Source: JACCZX01 sp038216465
GTDB lineage: Bacteria; Pseudomonadota; Gammaproteobacteria; Burkholderiales; Burkholderiaceae_F
Assembly: GCA_038216465.1 (NCBI GenBank)
Contig: JBBQQC010000017.1
Coordinates: 16,530-80,529, forward strand
DNA length: 64,000 nucleotides
Direction of reading: 5' to 3'
Position numbers and translations under genes: made by a program. A model generated the notes under the pieces. It had not been told where the DNA came from and did not search any database. It saw only the letters and a program-made list of their open reading frames with translations. This document shows, piece by piece, positions 16,900 through 26,153 of the stretch; the stretch's first letter is position 1, and every line of letters begins with the position of its first letter.

Positions 16900-18969
16900 C
16901 TACTTGACGCGCATGCCCGGCACAGCGCCTGGATGCGGATCGAGCAGGTAGATTCCCGGATGTTTTTTTTCGTCGGCGTGGCTGGCGGCCAGCACCATGC
17001 CCTCGCTGACGCCGAATTTCATCTTGCGCGGCGCGAGGTTCGCAACCAGCACGGTCAGTTTGCCGACGAGGTCTGCGGGTTGGTATCTGGCCTTGATGCC
17101 TGACAGAACGTTGCGGTGGCGGCCTTCGCCAGCGTCCAGCGTCAGCCGCAGCAGCTTGTCCGAGCCTTCCACGGTTTCGGCGGCGACAATCTTCGCGATG
17201 CGCAGGTCGACCTTGGCGAAGTCGTCGATCGAAATCTCTGCGCCGATCGCAACTGCTTCGGTCGGGGGAGTGGATTCCGCGGGTGCGGCCGTCGGTTCGA
17301 ACAAGGCGTCAAGCTGCTTCGGATCTACACGTGTCATCAGATGTTTGTACGGAGTGATTTGCCGCGATAGGGTTTCGGCGTCGGCCCAGACGAAATCCCG
17401 ATCAAGGCCGAAGAATTCACGCGCGACACGCTTTGCGGTTGCGGGCAGCACGGGCGCGAGGCAGACCGACAGCAGCTTGAAGCCATGCAGCGCGCTCGAA
17501 CACATGTGCTGCAGCTCCGCATCGCGCGCACGCTCCTTTGCAAGTTTCCAGGGCTCAGCCGCATCGAAAGCCTCGTTGATGCGATCCGCAGTAGCCATCA
17601 CATCGCGAAGTGCTTTGCCGAACTCGCGCGCCGCCAGTGCCTCTGCGACGAGGTGCATAGTCCCGCGCGCGCCTTGGATCAGCGATCGTTCGTCCTGATA
17701 CGCCAGCCGCCCATCAAACTGCTTGCTGATGAAATTAGCGGCCCGGCTGGCGATGTTTACGTACTTGCCGATCAGATCGCTGTTCACCCGCACCACAAAA
17801 TCGTCAGAGTTGAACTCGATATCCTCGACGCGCCCATTCAGCTTCGCTGCCACGTAGTAGCGAAACCACTCCGGATTCATTCCGAGCTGCAAATAGCGCA
17901 GCGGATCGATGCCGGTGCCGCGGCTCTTGCTCATCTTTTCGCCGCTGACGGTGATAAAGCCGTGCACGTAGATGTTCTCCGGCACTTTGCGTCCGGAAAA
18001 TTCCAACATCGCTGGCCAGAACAGCGTGTGGAAGTACACGATGTCCTTGCCGATAAAATGAATCTGCTCGACATCGTCGGCGGCGATGAACTCGTCGAAA
18101 GTACGGAGTTCGCCTTTCGCGCGCGCCTTGCCCTGATCGAAGTACGCCTTCAACGAAGCGAGGTAGCCCGGCAGTGCGTCGAGCCAGACATAAAAGTACT
18201 TGCCCGGCGCATCGGGAATTGGAATACCGAAGTAGGGAGCGTCACGCGAGATATCCCAGTCCCCTAACCCTTTGCCGCCCGCGCCAAGCCACTCCTGCGC
18301 CTTGGCGTACACCTCGGGCTGCAGCGTTGGCTCGCCATAGCGGTTGGTTTCTGCCGTCCACTTGCGCAGGAAGTCGACGCAGCGTGGGTCTGACAGGCGG
18401 AAAAAGAAGTGCTCCGACGACTTCAGCTCAGGCCGCACGCCAGTCAGCACCGAGTACGGGTCGATCAGATCCGTCGGCGCATACGTGGAGCCGCAGAACT
18501 CGCAGTTGTCGCCGTATTGATCCTTCGCACCGCACACTGGGCACGTGCCCTTGATGTAACGGTCGGGCAGGAACATGCCTTTCTGCGGATCGTAGAACTG
18601 CTCGATCGTGCGCGTTGCAATCAGACCGTTGGCTTTCAGTGTCCGGTAGATTGATTGCGACAGTTCGACGTTCTCCGGCGAATCGGTCGTGTGCCAGTGA
18701 TCGAACGCGATGTTGAATCCGTCGAGATACTGCTGGCGGGCAGCGCGCATCTCGTCGATGAACTGGCGCGGAGTCTTGCCGGCCTTTTCTGACGCGATCA
18801 TGCTCGGCACGCCGTGAGCATCCTCGGCGCAGACGAAATGAACGTGGTGGCCGCGCATCTTCTGGAATCGCACCCAGATGTCGGCCTGGATGTATTCCAT
18901 GATGTGACCGATATGCGGCCGCCCGTTGGCGTAGGGCAGTGCGGTGGTGACGAACAGGTTGCGCTTCAT
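16900..18969 (-). CDS. metG: Methionine--tRNA ligase
   Basis: A 689-residue class I aminoacyl-tRNA synthetase. The HIGH-like PHIGHIMEYIQ is near residue 15, the zinc-binding CPVCG...CEFCG pair near 140-160, and KMSKSRGTGID near 330. A C-terminal OB-fold tRNA-binding domain (EISIDDFAKVDLRIAKIV onward, last 110 residues) promotes dimerisation. The ATG at 18969 is chosen because MKRNLFVTTALPYANG matches the family N terminus; in-frame upstream starts add only non-conserved residues. Confidence 0.97.
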   Translation of the reverse strand: MKRNLFVTTALPYANGRPHIGHIMEYIQADIWVRFQKMRGHHVHFVCAEDAHGVPSMIASEKAGKTPRQFIDEMRAARQQYLDGFNIAFDHWHTTDSPENVELSQSIYRTLKANGLIATRTIEQFYDPQKGMFLPDRYIKGTCPVCGAKDQYGDNCEFCGSTYAPTDLIDPYSVLTGVRPELKSSEHFFFRLSDPRCVDFLRKWTAETNRYGEPTLQPEVYAKAQEWLGAGGKGLGDWDISRDAPYFGIPIPDAPGKYFYVWLDALPGYLASLKAYFDQGKARAKGELRTFDEFIAADDVEQIHFIGKDIVYFHTLFWPAMLEFSGRKVPENIYVHGFITVSGEKMSKSRGTGIDPLRYLQLGMNPEWFRYYVAAKLNGRVEDIEFNSDDFVVRVNSDLIGKYVNIASRAANFISKQFDGRLAYQDERSLIQGARGTMHLVAEALAAREFGKALRDVMATADRINEAFDAAEPWKLAKERARDAELQHMCSSALHGFKLLSVCLAPVLPATAKRVAREFFGLDRDFVWADAETLSRQITPYKHLMTRVDPKQLDALFEPTAAPAESTPPTEAVAIGAEISIDDFAKVDLRIAKIVAAETVEGSDKLLRLTLDAGEGRHRNVLSGIKARYQPADLVGKLTVLVANLAPRKMKFGVSEGMVLAASHADEKKHPGIYLLDPHPGAVPGMRVK

Positions 18970-19052
18970 CGAGCGCGGCATTGTAAGTGGCGCTCCCGTA
19001 TCGCACGGCGTCCGCATAAGGAACGCAGCGCCCGGCGTGGGATCATGCGGCC

Positions 19053-19799
19053 GTGTTGCGGCTCATCAGCTATCTCGCCCCAAGCATCCCCGCAGAATTC
19101 TTCGAGCTCGTGGCGAAGGTGATTTCCGAGGGCACCGGCCTCGATGTCGACCTGCAGTTCGACGAGCGGATTTCGGGACCGTTGCCGGGCGACGCGGACC
19201 CTTTCGCGGACGGCACCGCCGATGTCGGGTTTCTTTGCAGCCCGAGCTACAAATGGCTGCGCCAGGAGCTGCACCTGCTTCCCGTGCCTGTGCCGGCAGA
19301 CGTGCGCGCCAATGGCCGGGCGGTGTACTTCGGCGACGTGGTTGTGCACGATCGATCGCCGTTCTTCAAGTTCCAGGACCTGCGTGCGCATCGATGGGCC
19401 TATAACGATCGTAATTCGCGCAGCGGCTGGCTCAGCATGCTCGATCGGGTCGCTCCGCTGTCTCCGCATCAATTCTTTTCGGAGGTCGTGCACGCCGGCT
19501 CTCACCTTGAGAGCCTGCGACTCGTAAAGACCGGACGGGTTGACGCGGCAGCGATCGACTCTCAGGTGCTGCTCAAAGAAGCGGACCGCGGCGCGGATGT
19601 ACCGGCAGAGTTCAGGATCATCGAGAGCTGGGGTCCGTTCCCGATCTGGCCGATTGTCATTCGCAACGGCGTTGCGAAGCACGTGAGGATGTCTGTTCAC
19701 GATGCGCTGCTTAGCGCGCACGTCGCGTTCGGTGAGCAGCTGCGGTCCTATGGTTTCGTGCGGTTTGTCGAGGCGGAGCCAGCGGCGTACGACGAGTAG
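19053..19799 (+). CDS. PhnD/SsuA-like substrate-binding protein without signal peptide
   Basis: A 248-residue protein from a GTG start. It has the type 2 periplasmic-binding fold features of PhnD-like phosphate/phosphonate binding proteins: LVAKVISEGTGLDVDL near residue 18, ADVGFLCSPSYKWL near 58, the hinge RWAYNDRNSRSGW near 118 and VDAAAIDSQVLL near 167. No signal peptide or lipobox is visible, so it may be cytoplasmic. No permease or ATPase gene is adjacent, only apbC 68 bases downstream and metG divergently upstream. The ligand is unknown. Confidence 0.75.
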   Translation: MLRLISYLAPSIPAEFFELVAKVISEGTGLDVDLQFDERISGPLPGDADPFADGTADVGFLCSPSYKWLRQELHLLPVPVPADVRANGRAVYFGDVVVHDRSPFFKFQDLRAHRWAYNDRNSRSGWLSMLDRVAPLSPHQFFSEVVHAGSHLESLRLVKTGRVDAAAIDSQVLLKEADRGADVPAEFRIIESWGPFPIWPIVIRNGVAKHVRMSVHDALLSAHVAFGEQLRSYGFVRFVEAEPAAYDE

Positions 19800-19867
19800 A
19801 AGATCCGGACGTGCTCTAGCGTCTTCCTCAGCGTGCCGATTCGATCGCGTGCATACTTCACGCATCT

Positions 19868-20953
19868 ATGGACATCACTGTTGAACGAGCGCAAGGCGCG
19901 CTGCAAGCGGTTATCGATCCCAACACCGGCAAGGATCTGATGACGTCGCGTTCGGCGCGCAACGTGCGCGTCGACGGCAGCAACGTCAGCGTCGACGTCG
20001 AGCTCGGCTATCCGGCGGCGAGCCAGATCGAGCCGATTCGAAGCGCGGTGATCGATGCGCTGAAAGCGGCGGGTGCAGCCGACGTCAGCGCCAACGTGAC
20101 GATGAAGATCGTTGCGCACACCGTGCAGCGCGGGCTGAAGGTGATGCCGAATATCAAGAACATCGTCGCGGTGGCGTCGGGCAAAGGCGGCGTCGGCAAG
20201 AGTACGGTCGCTGCCAATTTGGCGCTCGCCCTCGCGGCCGAGGGGGCGCAGGTCGGCGTGCTCGACGCCGACATCTATGGGCCGAGCCAGCCGACGATGC
20301 TCGGCATCAAAGGGCGCCCGGTGACCGTCGACAACCGCACCCTCGAGCCGATGGAGAACCATGGCTTGCAGATGAGCTCGATCGGTTTGTTGATCGATGC
20401 CGATCAGCCGATGGTGTGGCGCGGCCCGATGGTGACTCAAGCGCTGCAGCAGCTGCTGACGCAGACTAACTGGCGCGATCTCGACTATCTGGTGGTTGAC
20501 ATGCCGCCCGGTACCGGCGACATTCAGTTGACGCTGTCGCAGCAGGTGCCGGTGACCGGCGTGGTGATCGTCACAACGCCGCAGGACATCGCACTGATGG
20601 ATGCGAAAAAAGGCTTGAAAATGTTCGAGAAGGTCGGCGTCCCGATCCTTGGAATCATCGAGAACATGGCGGTGCACGTGTGCAGCCAGTGCGGCCACGC
20701 CGAACATATTTTCGGTTCCGAAGGTGGCCAGAAAATGGCGCGCGAATATGGCGTGGACTTTCTCGGCAGTCTGCCGCTCGACATCCGAATCCGCGAACAG
20801 GCCGATTCGGGCCGGCCGACCGTCATCGCCGAGCCGGACAGTGCAATTGCGCAGAGCTACAGGGAAATTGCGCGGAAGGTTGCGGTGCGCATCGCCGAAA
20901 AAGCGAAAGACATGTCGCTGAAGATGCCGACCATCAAGGTGTCGAATACCTGA
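19868..20953 (+). CDS. apbC: Iron-sulfur cluster carrier protein ApbC (Mrp)
   Basis: A 361-residue Mrp/NBP35-family P-loop ATPase that carries and transfers [4Fe-4S] clusters. An N-terminal MIP18/DUF59-like domain (residues 1-90) precedes the deviant Walker A ASGKGGVGKST (105-113). DADIYGPSQPTMLG and DMPPGTGDIQLTLSQ follow, and the cluster-binding CSQC pair lies near residue 266. Divergent metG upstream and this gene are commonly neighbours in Betaproteobacteria. The next gene starts 16 bases after the stop. Confidence 0.95.
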   Translation: MDITVERAQGALQAVIDPNTGKDLMTSRSARNVRVDGSNVSVDVELGYPAASQIEPIRSAVIDALKAAGAADVSANVTMKIVAHTVQRGLKVMPNIKNIVAVASGKGGVGKSTVAANLALALAAEGAQVGVLDADIYGPSQPTMLGIKGRPVTVDNRTLEPMENHGLQMSSIGLLIDADQPMVWRGPMVTQALQQLLTQTNWRDLDYLVVDMPPGTGDIQLTLSQQVPVTGVVIVTTPQDIALMDAKKGLKMFEKVGVPILGIIENMAVHVCSQCGHAEHIFGSEGGQKMAREYGVDFLGSLPLDIRIREQADSGRPTVIAEPDSAIAQSYREIARKVAVRIAEKAKDMSLKMPTIKVSNT

Positions 20954-20969
20954 CTGCGTAGAGCGCGCG

Positions 20970-21341
20970 ATGGTTCGCCGACGTTCTTCGACACAAATCA
21001 CGTTGGTGCTGCTCGGCACCGTGACGCTGGTCGGTTGCAGTCAGCAGGCTGCACCCACCGCGCGTGACCAGTATGCCTCGATGGAAGATTGTGCTGCCGA
21101 CTGGGGTCGTCCCGAGCGTTGCGAGCGCGTGCAAAGCTCCGGCCATCCGGGCGGGTTCTTCTTCTGGGGTCCGCCCTATGCATTCAGTGGCCGCACCAAC
21201 GCGTTGAACGATGCGCGGCGCAGCGCGAATCCGAGTTTCGCGGACACGACGCGCCAGGGGCGCGCGATCGGCTCGTCGACGACGCCTACTTCGCGCGGCG
21301 GCTTCGGATCGTCGTCGCATTCGTACTCGTCCGGCGGCTGA
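20970..21341 (+). CDS. YgiB/DUF1190-like lipoprotein
   Basis: A 123-residue predicted lipoprotein. The signal peptide ends in a lipobox (VTLVGC, Cys near residue 23). The mature part has SMEDCAADWG and a Gly/Ser-rich C-terminal tail (RGGFGSSSHSYSSGG), as in the DUF1190 (YgiB) family, though shorter than E. coli YgiB. Function unknown. Its stop codon overlaps the ATG of the next gene by one base (TGATG), so translation is coupled to the YgiC-like enzyme. Confidence 0.75.
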   Translation: MVRRRSSTQITLVLLGTVTLVGCSQQAAPTARDQYASMEDCAADWGRPERCERVQSSGHPGGFFFWGPPYAFSGRTNALNDARRSANPSFADTTRQGRAIGSSTTPTSRGGFGSSSHSYSSGG

Positions 21342-22480
21342 TGCAGCGCAAGCTTCTGGCGCCGCGACCCAACTGGCAGCAGGACATGGAGTCGATCGGC
21401 TTTCACTACCACTCGATCGACGGCACCTACTGGGACGAGTCGCGCTGCTACGTGTTCAGCGAGGCGGAAATCAACGCGTTGGAAGCGGCGACGGCGGAAC
21501 TGCACGAGATGACGCTGAACGCGGCGCAGCAGGTCATCGGCAGTCAGCGCTTCGCCGAGTTTGCGATACCCGATGAGTGGGTGCCAGCGATCGAGCGCAG
21601 TTGGAGCGCCAGTCGCGCCGATCGGCCCGAAGGCTTTACGCTGTTCGGCCGAATGGATCTGTCGTATGACGGAGGGTCACCGCCGAAGCTGCTCGAGTAC
21701 AACGCCGACACTCCAACCGCATGTCTTGAAGCGAGTGTCGCGCAATGGCAGTGGCTGCAGAGCGCACGGCCCGACGCTGATCAGTTCAACTCGCTGCACG
21801 AGCAGCTGATCGCAGCCTGGAAGTTGCTCCGCGCTCGATCGAAGGTGTCGCGCCTGCACTTCACCGCTGTCGCCGACAGTCAGGAAGACTGGGGCAATCT
21901 CGACTATCTGCGCGACACCGCGATCCAGGCCGGATGGCAAGCGCTCGCGCTCCCGATCGAGCGCATTGGCTGGAACGGCAAGCATTTCGTCGATGAATTC
22001 AACGTGCCGATCGAGGCGCTGGTCAAACTGTATCCCTGGGAGTGGCTGGTGCGCGAGGAGTTTGGTCCAGCGCTGCTCGCCGGCACGGCACAGGTGATCG
22101 AGCCGGCGTGGAAGATGTTGTTATCGAACAAGGCGATTCTGGTCGTGCTGTGGGAGTTGTATCCGGATCATCCGAATCTGCTGCCGGCGTACTACGAGCC
22201 GTCGGCGCTGGGGTCGCACTACGTGAAAAAGCCTAAGCTCGCGCGTGAAGGCGCGAACGTTTCGATGATCGACGGTGCGATGGTGGAAACGACCGAAGGC
22301 AGTTACGGCGCCGAGGGATTCGTGTACCAGGCGGTTGCACCGCTGCCGAAGTTCGGCAGCGACTATGCATTGATCGGCTCGTGGGTGGTCGGCGACAAGC
22401 CCGCCGGCATCGGCATTCGTGAAGACGCGTCGCCGATCACGCGCAACACAAGCCGCTTCGTGCCGCACTATTTCGAATGA
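21341..22480 (+). CDS. ygiC: Glutathionylspermidine synthase-like ATP-grasp protein (YgiC family)
   Basis: A 379-residue member of the glutathionylspermidine synthase-like amidase/ligase family (YgiC/YjfC). Visible features are WDESRCYVFSEAEI near residue 28, PPKLLEYNADTPTA near 112, the ATP-grasp segments LLSNKAILVVLWELYPDHPNLLPAY near 260-285 and GLGIREDASPITRN-like sequence at the C terminus. The family is assumed to ligate peptide-like substrates with ATP, but YgiC lacks the amidase half of Gss and has no proven product. It sits between a YgiB lipoprotein (1-base overlap) and a DUF350 membrane protein. Confidence 0.88.
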   Translation: MQRKLLAPRPNWQQDMESIGFHYHSIDGTYWDESRCYVFSEAEINALEAATAELHEMTLNAAQQVIGSQRFAEFAIPDEWVPAIERSWSASRADRPEGFTLFGRMDLSYDGGSPPKLLEYNADTPTACLEASVAQWQWLQSARPDADQFNSLHEQLIAAWKLLRARSKVSRLHFTAVADSQEDWGNLDYLRDTAIQAGWQALALPIERIGWNGKHFVDEFNVPIEALVKLYPWEWLVREEFGPALLAGTAQVIEPAWKMLLSNKAILVVLWELYPDHPNLLPAYYEPSALGSHYVKKPKLAREGANVSMIDGAMVETTEGSYGAEGFVYQAVAPLPKFGSDYALIGSWVVGDKPAGIGIREDASPITRNTSRFVPHYFE

Positions 22481-22503
22481 ACGAGACGACAAGGAGAGTC
22501 GCA

Positions 22504-22917
22504 ATGGGAGACACCGCGTTCGAAACACTGGCCGGTCTGCCGTACTTCGCGGCGTTCTTTGGCATATCGCTGCTGTTGCTGACGATATGCCTGGTGATTT
22601 ACGTCTGGATTACTCCGTACCCGGAGATTCGTCTGATTCGTGAAGGCAACTCCGCTGCCGCCGCCAGCCTCGGCGGCGTGATGCTCGGCTTTGCGCTGCC
22701 ACTGGCGAGCGTGGTCGCGCACAGCGTGTCGCTGCTCGACATGCTGCTTTGGTCGGCGGTCGCGTTGATCGTGCAATTGGTCGCGTATGCACTGGTGCGG
22801 CTGATGGTGCCTTCGGTAGCGCAGCAGATGCGCGACGGCCAGGTGTCGTGTGGAATCTTTCTGGGTGCCGTTGCGATCGCGCTCGGGATTCTGAATGCGG
22901 CATCGATGACGTACTAA
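22504..22917 (+). CDS. DUF350 family membrane protein (YjfL-like)
   Basis: A 137-residue protein with four predicted transmembrane helices (about 14-36, 48-75, 83-100 and 117-135). The EGNSAAAASLGGVMLGFALPLASV segment is the DUF350 hallmark. The start at 22504 is preferred because AAGGAGA precedes it by about 6 bases; an alternative ATG at 22477 would overlap the ygiC-like stop by 4 bases and add nine residues. DUF350 proteins often accompany YgiB/YgiC-type genes (yjf cluster in enterobacteria). The role is unknown. Confidence 0.85.
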   Translation: MGDTAFETLAGLPYFAAFFGISLLLLTICLVIYVWITPYPEIRLIREGNSAAAASLGGVMLGFALPLASVVAHSVSLLDMLLWSAVALIVQLVAYALVRLMVPSVAQQMRDGQVSCGIFLGAVAIALGILNAASMTY

Positions 22918-22985
22918 CGATTGGCGAACGCTGCGCCTTTGCCCCCGTCCGGCGACCACAGTCGTGGCGTCAATACAATCGGCGC

Positions 22986-24608
22986 ATGCAGGCGCCACTA
23001 ACCGGACCCGAAGTTGTAGCTGCTGACGCTGTTTCATCGCCGTGGGCGCCGCTGCGCCGGCCTGTATTTCGGCTGCTGTGGGGCACCTGGCTGACTGCGA
23101 ACATCTGCATGTGGATGAACGAGGTCGCGTCGGCCTGGCTGATGACGACGCTGACCACGTCGCCGGCGATGGTTGCGCTTGTACAGTCGGCGTCGGTGCT
23201 GCCGGTCGTGCTGTTCGGGTTGCCGAGCGGTGCGCTGGCCGACATTCTGAATCGGCGGCGCTGGTTCATGTTCACGCAATTCTGGGTCGCCGCCAACGCG
23301 GTGCTGCTGTGCGTTGCGGTCGCTGCCGACTGGATGTCGGCGCCGCTGCTGCTGGCGTTGACCTTCGGCAACGGCATCGGACTGGCAATGCGCTGGCCGG
23401 TTTACGCAGCAATAATTCCGGAGCTGGTGCCGCGTGCGGAACTGCCGACTGCGATCGCGCTGAACGGTATCGCGATGAACACGTCGCGCATCATCGGGCC
23501 GGTCGTCGCGGGTGCGCTGATCGCGAGCCTTGGCACGAGCTATGTGTTCCTGCTCAACGCGGCCCTGTCGCTGGCGGCGGGCCTGGTGGTCATGCGCTGG
23601 CGGCTGGAGCCCAAAGCGAGCGTGCTGCCCGGCGAACGATTCTTCGGTGCGATGCGCGTCGGTTTTCAGTACGTCGCGCAGTCGCGCTTGATGCGCTCGG
23701 TACTGCTGCGGATTGCTATCTTCTTCCTGCAGTCGACGGCGCTGTTGGCGTTACTGCCGCTGGTGGCCAGGCGCATGCCTGGGGGCAACGCGTGGACCTA
23801 TACATTTCTGCTCGCATCGCTGGGAATCGGCGCGATCGCTACGGCATTCTTGCTGCCGCGCCTGCGCGTGCTGATCACGCGCGATCGATTGCTGCGTGAT
23901 GGCACGCTGCTGCAAGCCTTTGCGATGGTGTCAGCCGGCTTCGCGCCCAACGTGTGGGTTGCAATGCCGCCGATGATGCTGGCCGGCGCGGCGTGGCTGG
24001 GTGTCGTCAACTCGCTGACGGTGCAATCGCAGCTTGCGTTACCCGACTGGGTGCGCGCGCGGGGCATGTCGCTTTACATGATGACGATGATGGCCGCCAC
24101 CTCGGCCAGTGCCGCCGTCTGGGGACAGGTGGCGAGCTTGATCGACGTACCCTTGACTCTGTCCGCGGCGGCCGCCACCGGCATGGCGCTGTTGCTGGTG
24201 GTGACGCGCCTGCATGTCGTGCCGGGTGAAGAGCGAGACCTGACACCGGCGCGTATCCTGAAAGAGCCGATACCGGCATTCCCGGTCGAACACCAAATGG
24301 GACCGGTGATGGTGACGGTCGACTACCGGATCGATCCCGCGCGTGCCAGTGAGTTCGCCGCTGTGATGCGTGAAACCCGCCGCACCCGATTGCAGATGGG
24401 CGCTCTGTCGTGGGGCTTGTTTCAAGACACGAACGAGCCGGGCCATTACATTGAGTATTACCTCGACGAGTCGTGGGCAGATCATCTGCGGCGGTTCGAT
24501 CGGTTTACCGCGGCCGACGCCGATTTGCGCGAGCGCAGATATGCGTTTCAGGTCGGCGCCGAGCCGCCTAAGGTGACGCGTTACATCGCCGAGTCACTCG
24601 AAGGGTAA
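22986..24608 (+). CDS. MFS transporter (MFS_3/EntS-like) with C-terminal ABM-like domain
   Basis: About 540 residues. The first 410 form a major facilitator with about twelve helices and the MFS_3 (PF05977) pattern, for example PVFRLLWGTWLTANICMWMNEVASAWLM near residue 20 and LFGLPSGALADILNRRRW, the loop 2-3 motif, near 75. The last 110 residues (PVMVTVDYRIDPARASEFAAVM onward) are soluble and resemble an antibiotic-biosynthesis-monooxygenase dimeric alpha/beta barrel, a fusion often seen in this family. The ATG at 22986 starts a canonical MFS N terminus. The exported compound is unknown. Confidence 0.88.
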   Translation: MQAPLTGPEVVAADAVSSPWAPLRRPVFRLLWGTWLTANICMWMNEVASAWLMTTLTTSPAMVALVQSASVLPVVLFGLPSGALADILNRRRWFMFTQFWVAANAVLLCVAVAADWMSAPLLLALTFGNGIGLAMRWPVYAAIIPELVPRAELPTAIALNGIAMNTSRIIGPVVAGALIASLGTSYVFLLNAALSLAAGLVVMRWRLEPKASVLPGERFFGAMRVGFQYVAQSRLMRSVLLRIAIFFLQSTALLALLPLVARRMPGGNAWTYTFLLASLGIGAIATAFLLPRLRVLITRDRLLRDGTLLQAFAMVSAGFAPNVWVAMPPMMLAGAAWLGVVNSLTVQSQLALPDWVRARGMSLYMMTMMAATSASAAVWGQVASLIDVPLTLSAAAATGMALLLVVTRLHVVPGEERDLTPARILKEPIPAFPVEHQMGPVMVTVDYRIDPARASEFAAVMRETRRTRLQMGALSWGLFQDTNEPGHYIEYYLDESWADHLRRFDRFTAADADLRERRYAFQVGAEPPKVTRYIAESLEG

Positions 24609-24624
24609 ATACAGCGGAGGCAAG

Positions 24625-25155
24625 ATGCGGATCGAACCCTGGACGCCCGCGCGCGCAGCGCGCGATGCGCAGCTAGTCGCAGCGATCGAGGCGCGACGCG
24701 GTGGCGCGCTCTACAACCTCGATCGCATGCTGCTGTGGTCGGAGCCGCTCGCGCGCGGATGGAACGTCTATCTGCGGGCGTTGCGGCAGGAGATTTCGCT
24801 GTCGCCCCTTCTGCGCGAGCTTGCGATCTGCGTCGTGGCGCGGCTGACCGGCGCCGACTATGAGTACTACCACCACGCGCCGGAGCTGCGGAAAGCCGGC
24901 GCCACCGAAGCACAACTGGCGGCGCTCGAGGATCCGGACGCGGCATCGATGGGCGCTCAATTCGACGAGCTGCAGCGCGCCGTGATCCGTTTTGCGATTG
25001 CCAGCACGAGGCACGTGCAGATTGAGGAGGTGCTGTTCGTTGCGTTGAAGCAGCACCTGTCACCGACCGAGCTGGTCGAACTGGTCGCGGTTACCGCCGC
25101 CTACAACATGGTCGCGCGATTCCTGGTTGCGCTGCAGGTTACGCCTGAGACGTAG
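24625..25155 (+). CDS. Carboxymuconolactone decarboxylase family protein
   Basis: A 176-residue all-helical protein of the CMD/AhpD-like superfamily. Visible are LYNLDRMLLWSEPLARGWN near residue 30, LSPLLRELAICVVARLTGADYEYYHHAPEL near 56-85 and LSPTELVELVAVTAAYNMVARFLVAL near the C terminus. The CxxC of AhpD peroxidase is replaced (no CxxC here), so a peroxidase role is unlikely. It starts 16 bases after the MFS gene and is probably co-transcribed. The substrate is unknown. Confidence 0.85.
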   Translation: MRIEPWTPARAARDAQLVAAIEARRGGALYNLDRMLLWSEPLARGWNVYLRALRQEISLSPLLRELAICVVARLTGADYEYYHHAPELRKAGATEAQLAALEDPDAASMGAQFDELQRAVIRFAIASTRHVQIEEVLFVALKQHLSPTELVELVAVTAAYNMVARFLVALQVTPET

Positions 25156-25164
25156 ACAGGAAGC

Positions 25165-26136
25165 TCAATTACCGGCGGTGATGCGGTTCTGCTTGACGAT
25201 CTTGGACCAGCGGTCCAGTTCCTTTTGCATGAACGACTTGAACTCCGCTGGCCCCTGACCGGTGACGGTCATGCCTTGCGCAGCCAGCCGCTCGGCGACG
25301 GCCGGGTCTTTCAACGCTTTTTGTACCTCGGCATTCATCCGGTTCACCAGATCAGGCGGCGTTTTCGCCGGCGCGATCACGCCCCAGTAAGCGAGCGCCT
25401 CGAAATTCTTGATGCCAGTCTCTGCCAGCGTTGGCGTGTCGGGCAGGCTCGGATGGCGCTGCGCGCCGGTCACTGCTATCGGCCTGACTGTGCCGGCCTT
25501 CACGTGCGGCAGCACCAGGAATACGGTGCCGATGGCAAGCGGCACGTGGCCGGCGATCGTGTCGTTCATCAGTGGGCCACCGCCGCGGAACGGCACGTGC
25601 GTCCAGGCCCAGCTCGCCTGCTGGCCCGCCTGAATCATCGCCAGGTGACCTAGGCTGCCGGTGCCGATCGAGCCGATCACGATGCCGTTGATCGTGCGCG
25701 CATCGGCGCTGACATCGGATATCTTCATGTACTTCGATTTTGCCGACGCCACCAGCGCCATCGGCGAAGTTCCGATCAGCGTCACGTGCTCCAGGTCTTT
25801 TATCGTGTCGTAAGAAATGTTCGGTATCAGGCTGGCGTTGGTGCCGTGTGTGTCGAACACGACGCCGAACGTGTAGCCGTCAGGCGCCGCCTTGGCGACC
25901 GCATTGGTGCCAATAGAGCCCGAGGCGCCGCCGATGTTCTCGACAATCACACTTTGGCCGAGCTGCTTCGTCAACGACTGCGCCAGAATGCGTGCTACCT
26001 GGTCGACCGAGCCGCCCGGCGGAAAAACAGAGATCAACCGCACCGGCCGGGTCGGCCACGTTTGAGCGATGCCCGGATGGATAGCAGCAATGGAAAGCAA
26101 GCCGGCGGCGACGGCGAGCGAGCGAGCAAGTGTCAT
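25165..26136 (-). CDS. Bug family (TctC-type) tripartite tricarboxylate solute-binding receptor
   Basis: A 323-residue periplasmic receptor. The signal peptide (MTLARSLAVAAGLLSIAAI, cleavage near GIAQ) is followed by WPTRPVRLISVFPPGGSVDQVAR, the family's anion-binding loop, then VIVENIGGASGSIGTNAVAKAAPDGYT. Bug receptors capture carboxylates or amides for TctAB permeases, but no TctA/TctB gene is nearby, as for most Bug genes. The ATG at 26136 is supported by AGGAGACC just upstream. It lies 17 bases after the DSD1-type gene, so that enzyme's substrate may be a clue to its ligand. Confidence 0.93.
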   Translation of the reverse strand: MTLARSLAVAAGLLSIAAIHPGIAQTWPTRPVRLISVFPPGGSVDQVARILAQSLTKQLGQSVIVENIGGASGSIGTNAVAKAAPDGYTFGVVFDTHGTNASLIPNISYDTIKDLEHVTLIGTSPMALVASAKSKYMKISDVSADARTINGIVIGSIGTGSLGHLAMIQAGQQASWAWTHVPFRGGGPLMNDTIAGHVPLAIGTVFLVLPHVKAGTVRPIAVTGAQRHPSLPDTPTLAETGIKNFEALAYWGVIAPAKTPPDLVNRMNAEVQKALKDPAVAERLAAQGMTVTGQGPAEFKSFMQKELDRWSKIVKQNRITAGN

Positions 26137-26153
26137 CGCAAAGGTCTCCTTGT

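Noticed and set aside
19748..21019. A 423-codon open frame antisense to apbC
   Set aside because: The composition is His/Arg/Asp-rich, as in complement frames of GC-rich genes, and apbC is certain on the other strand.
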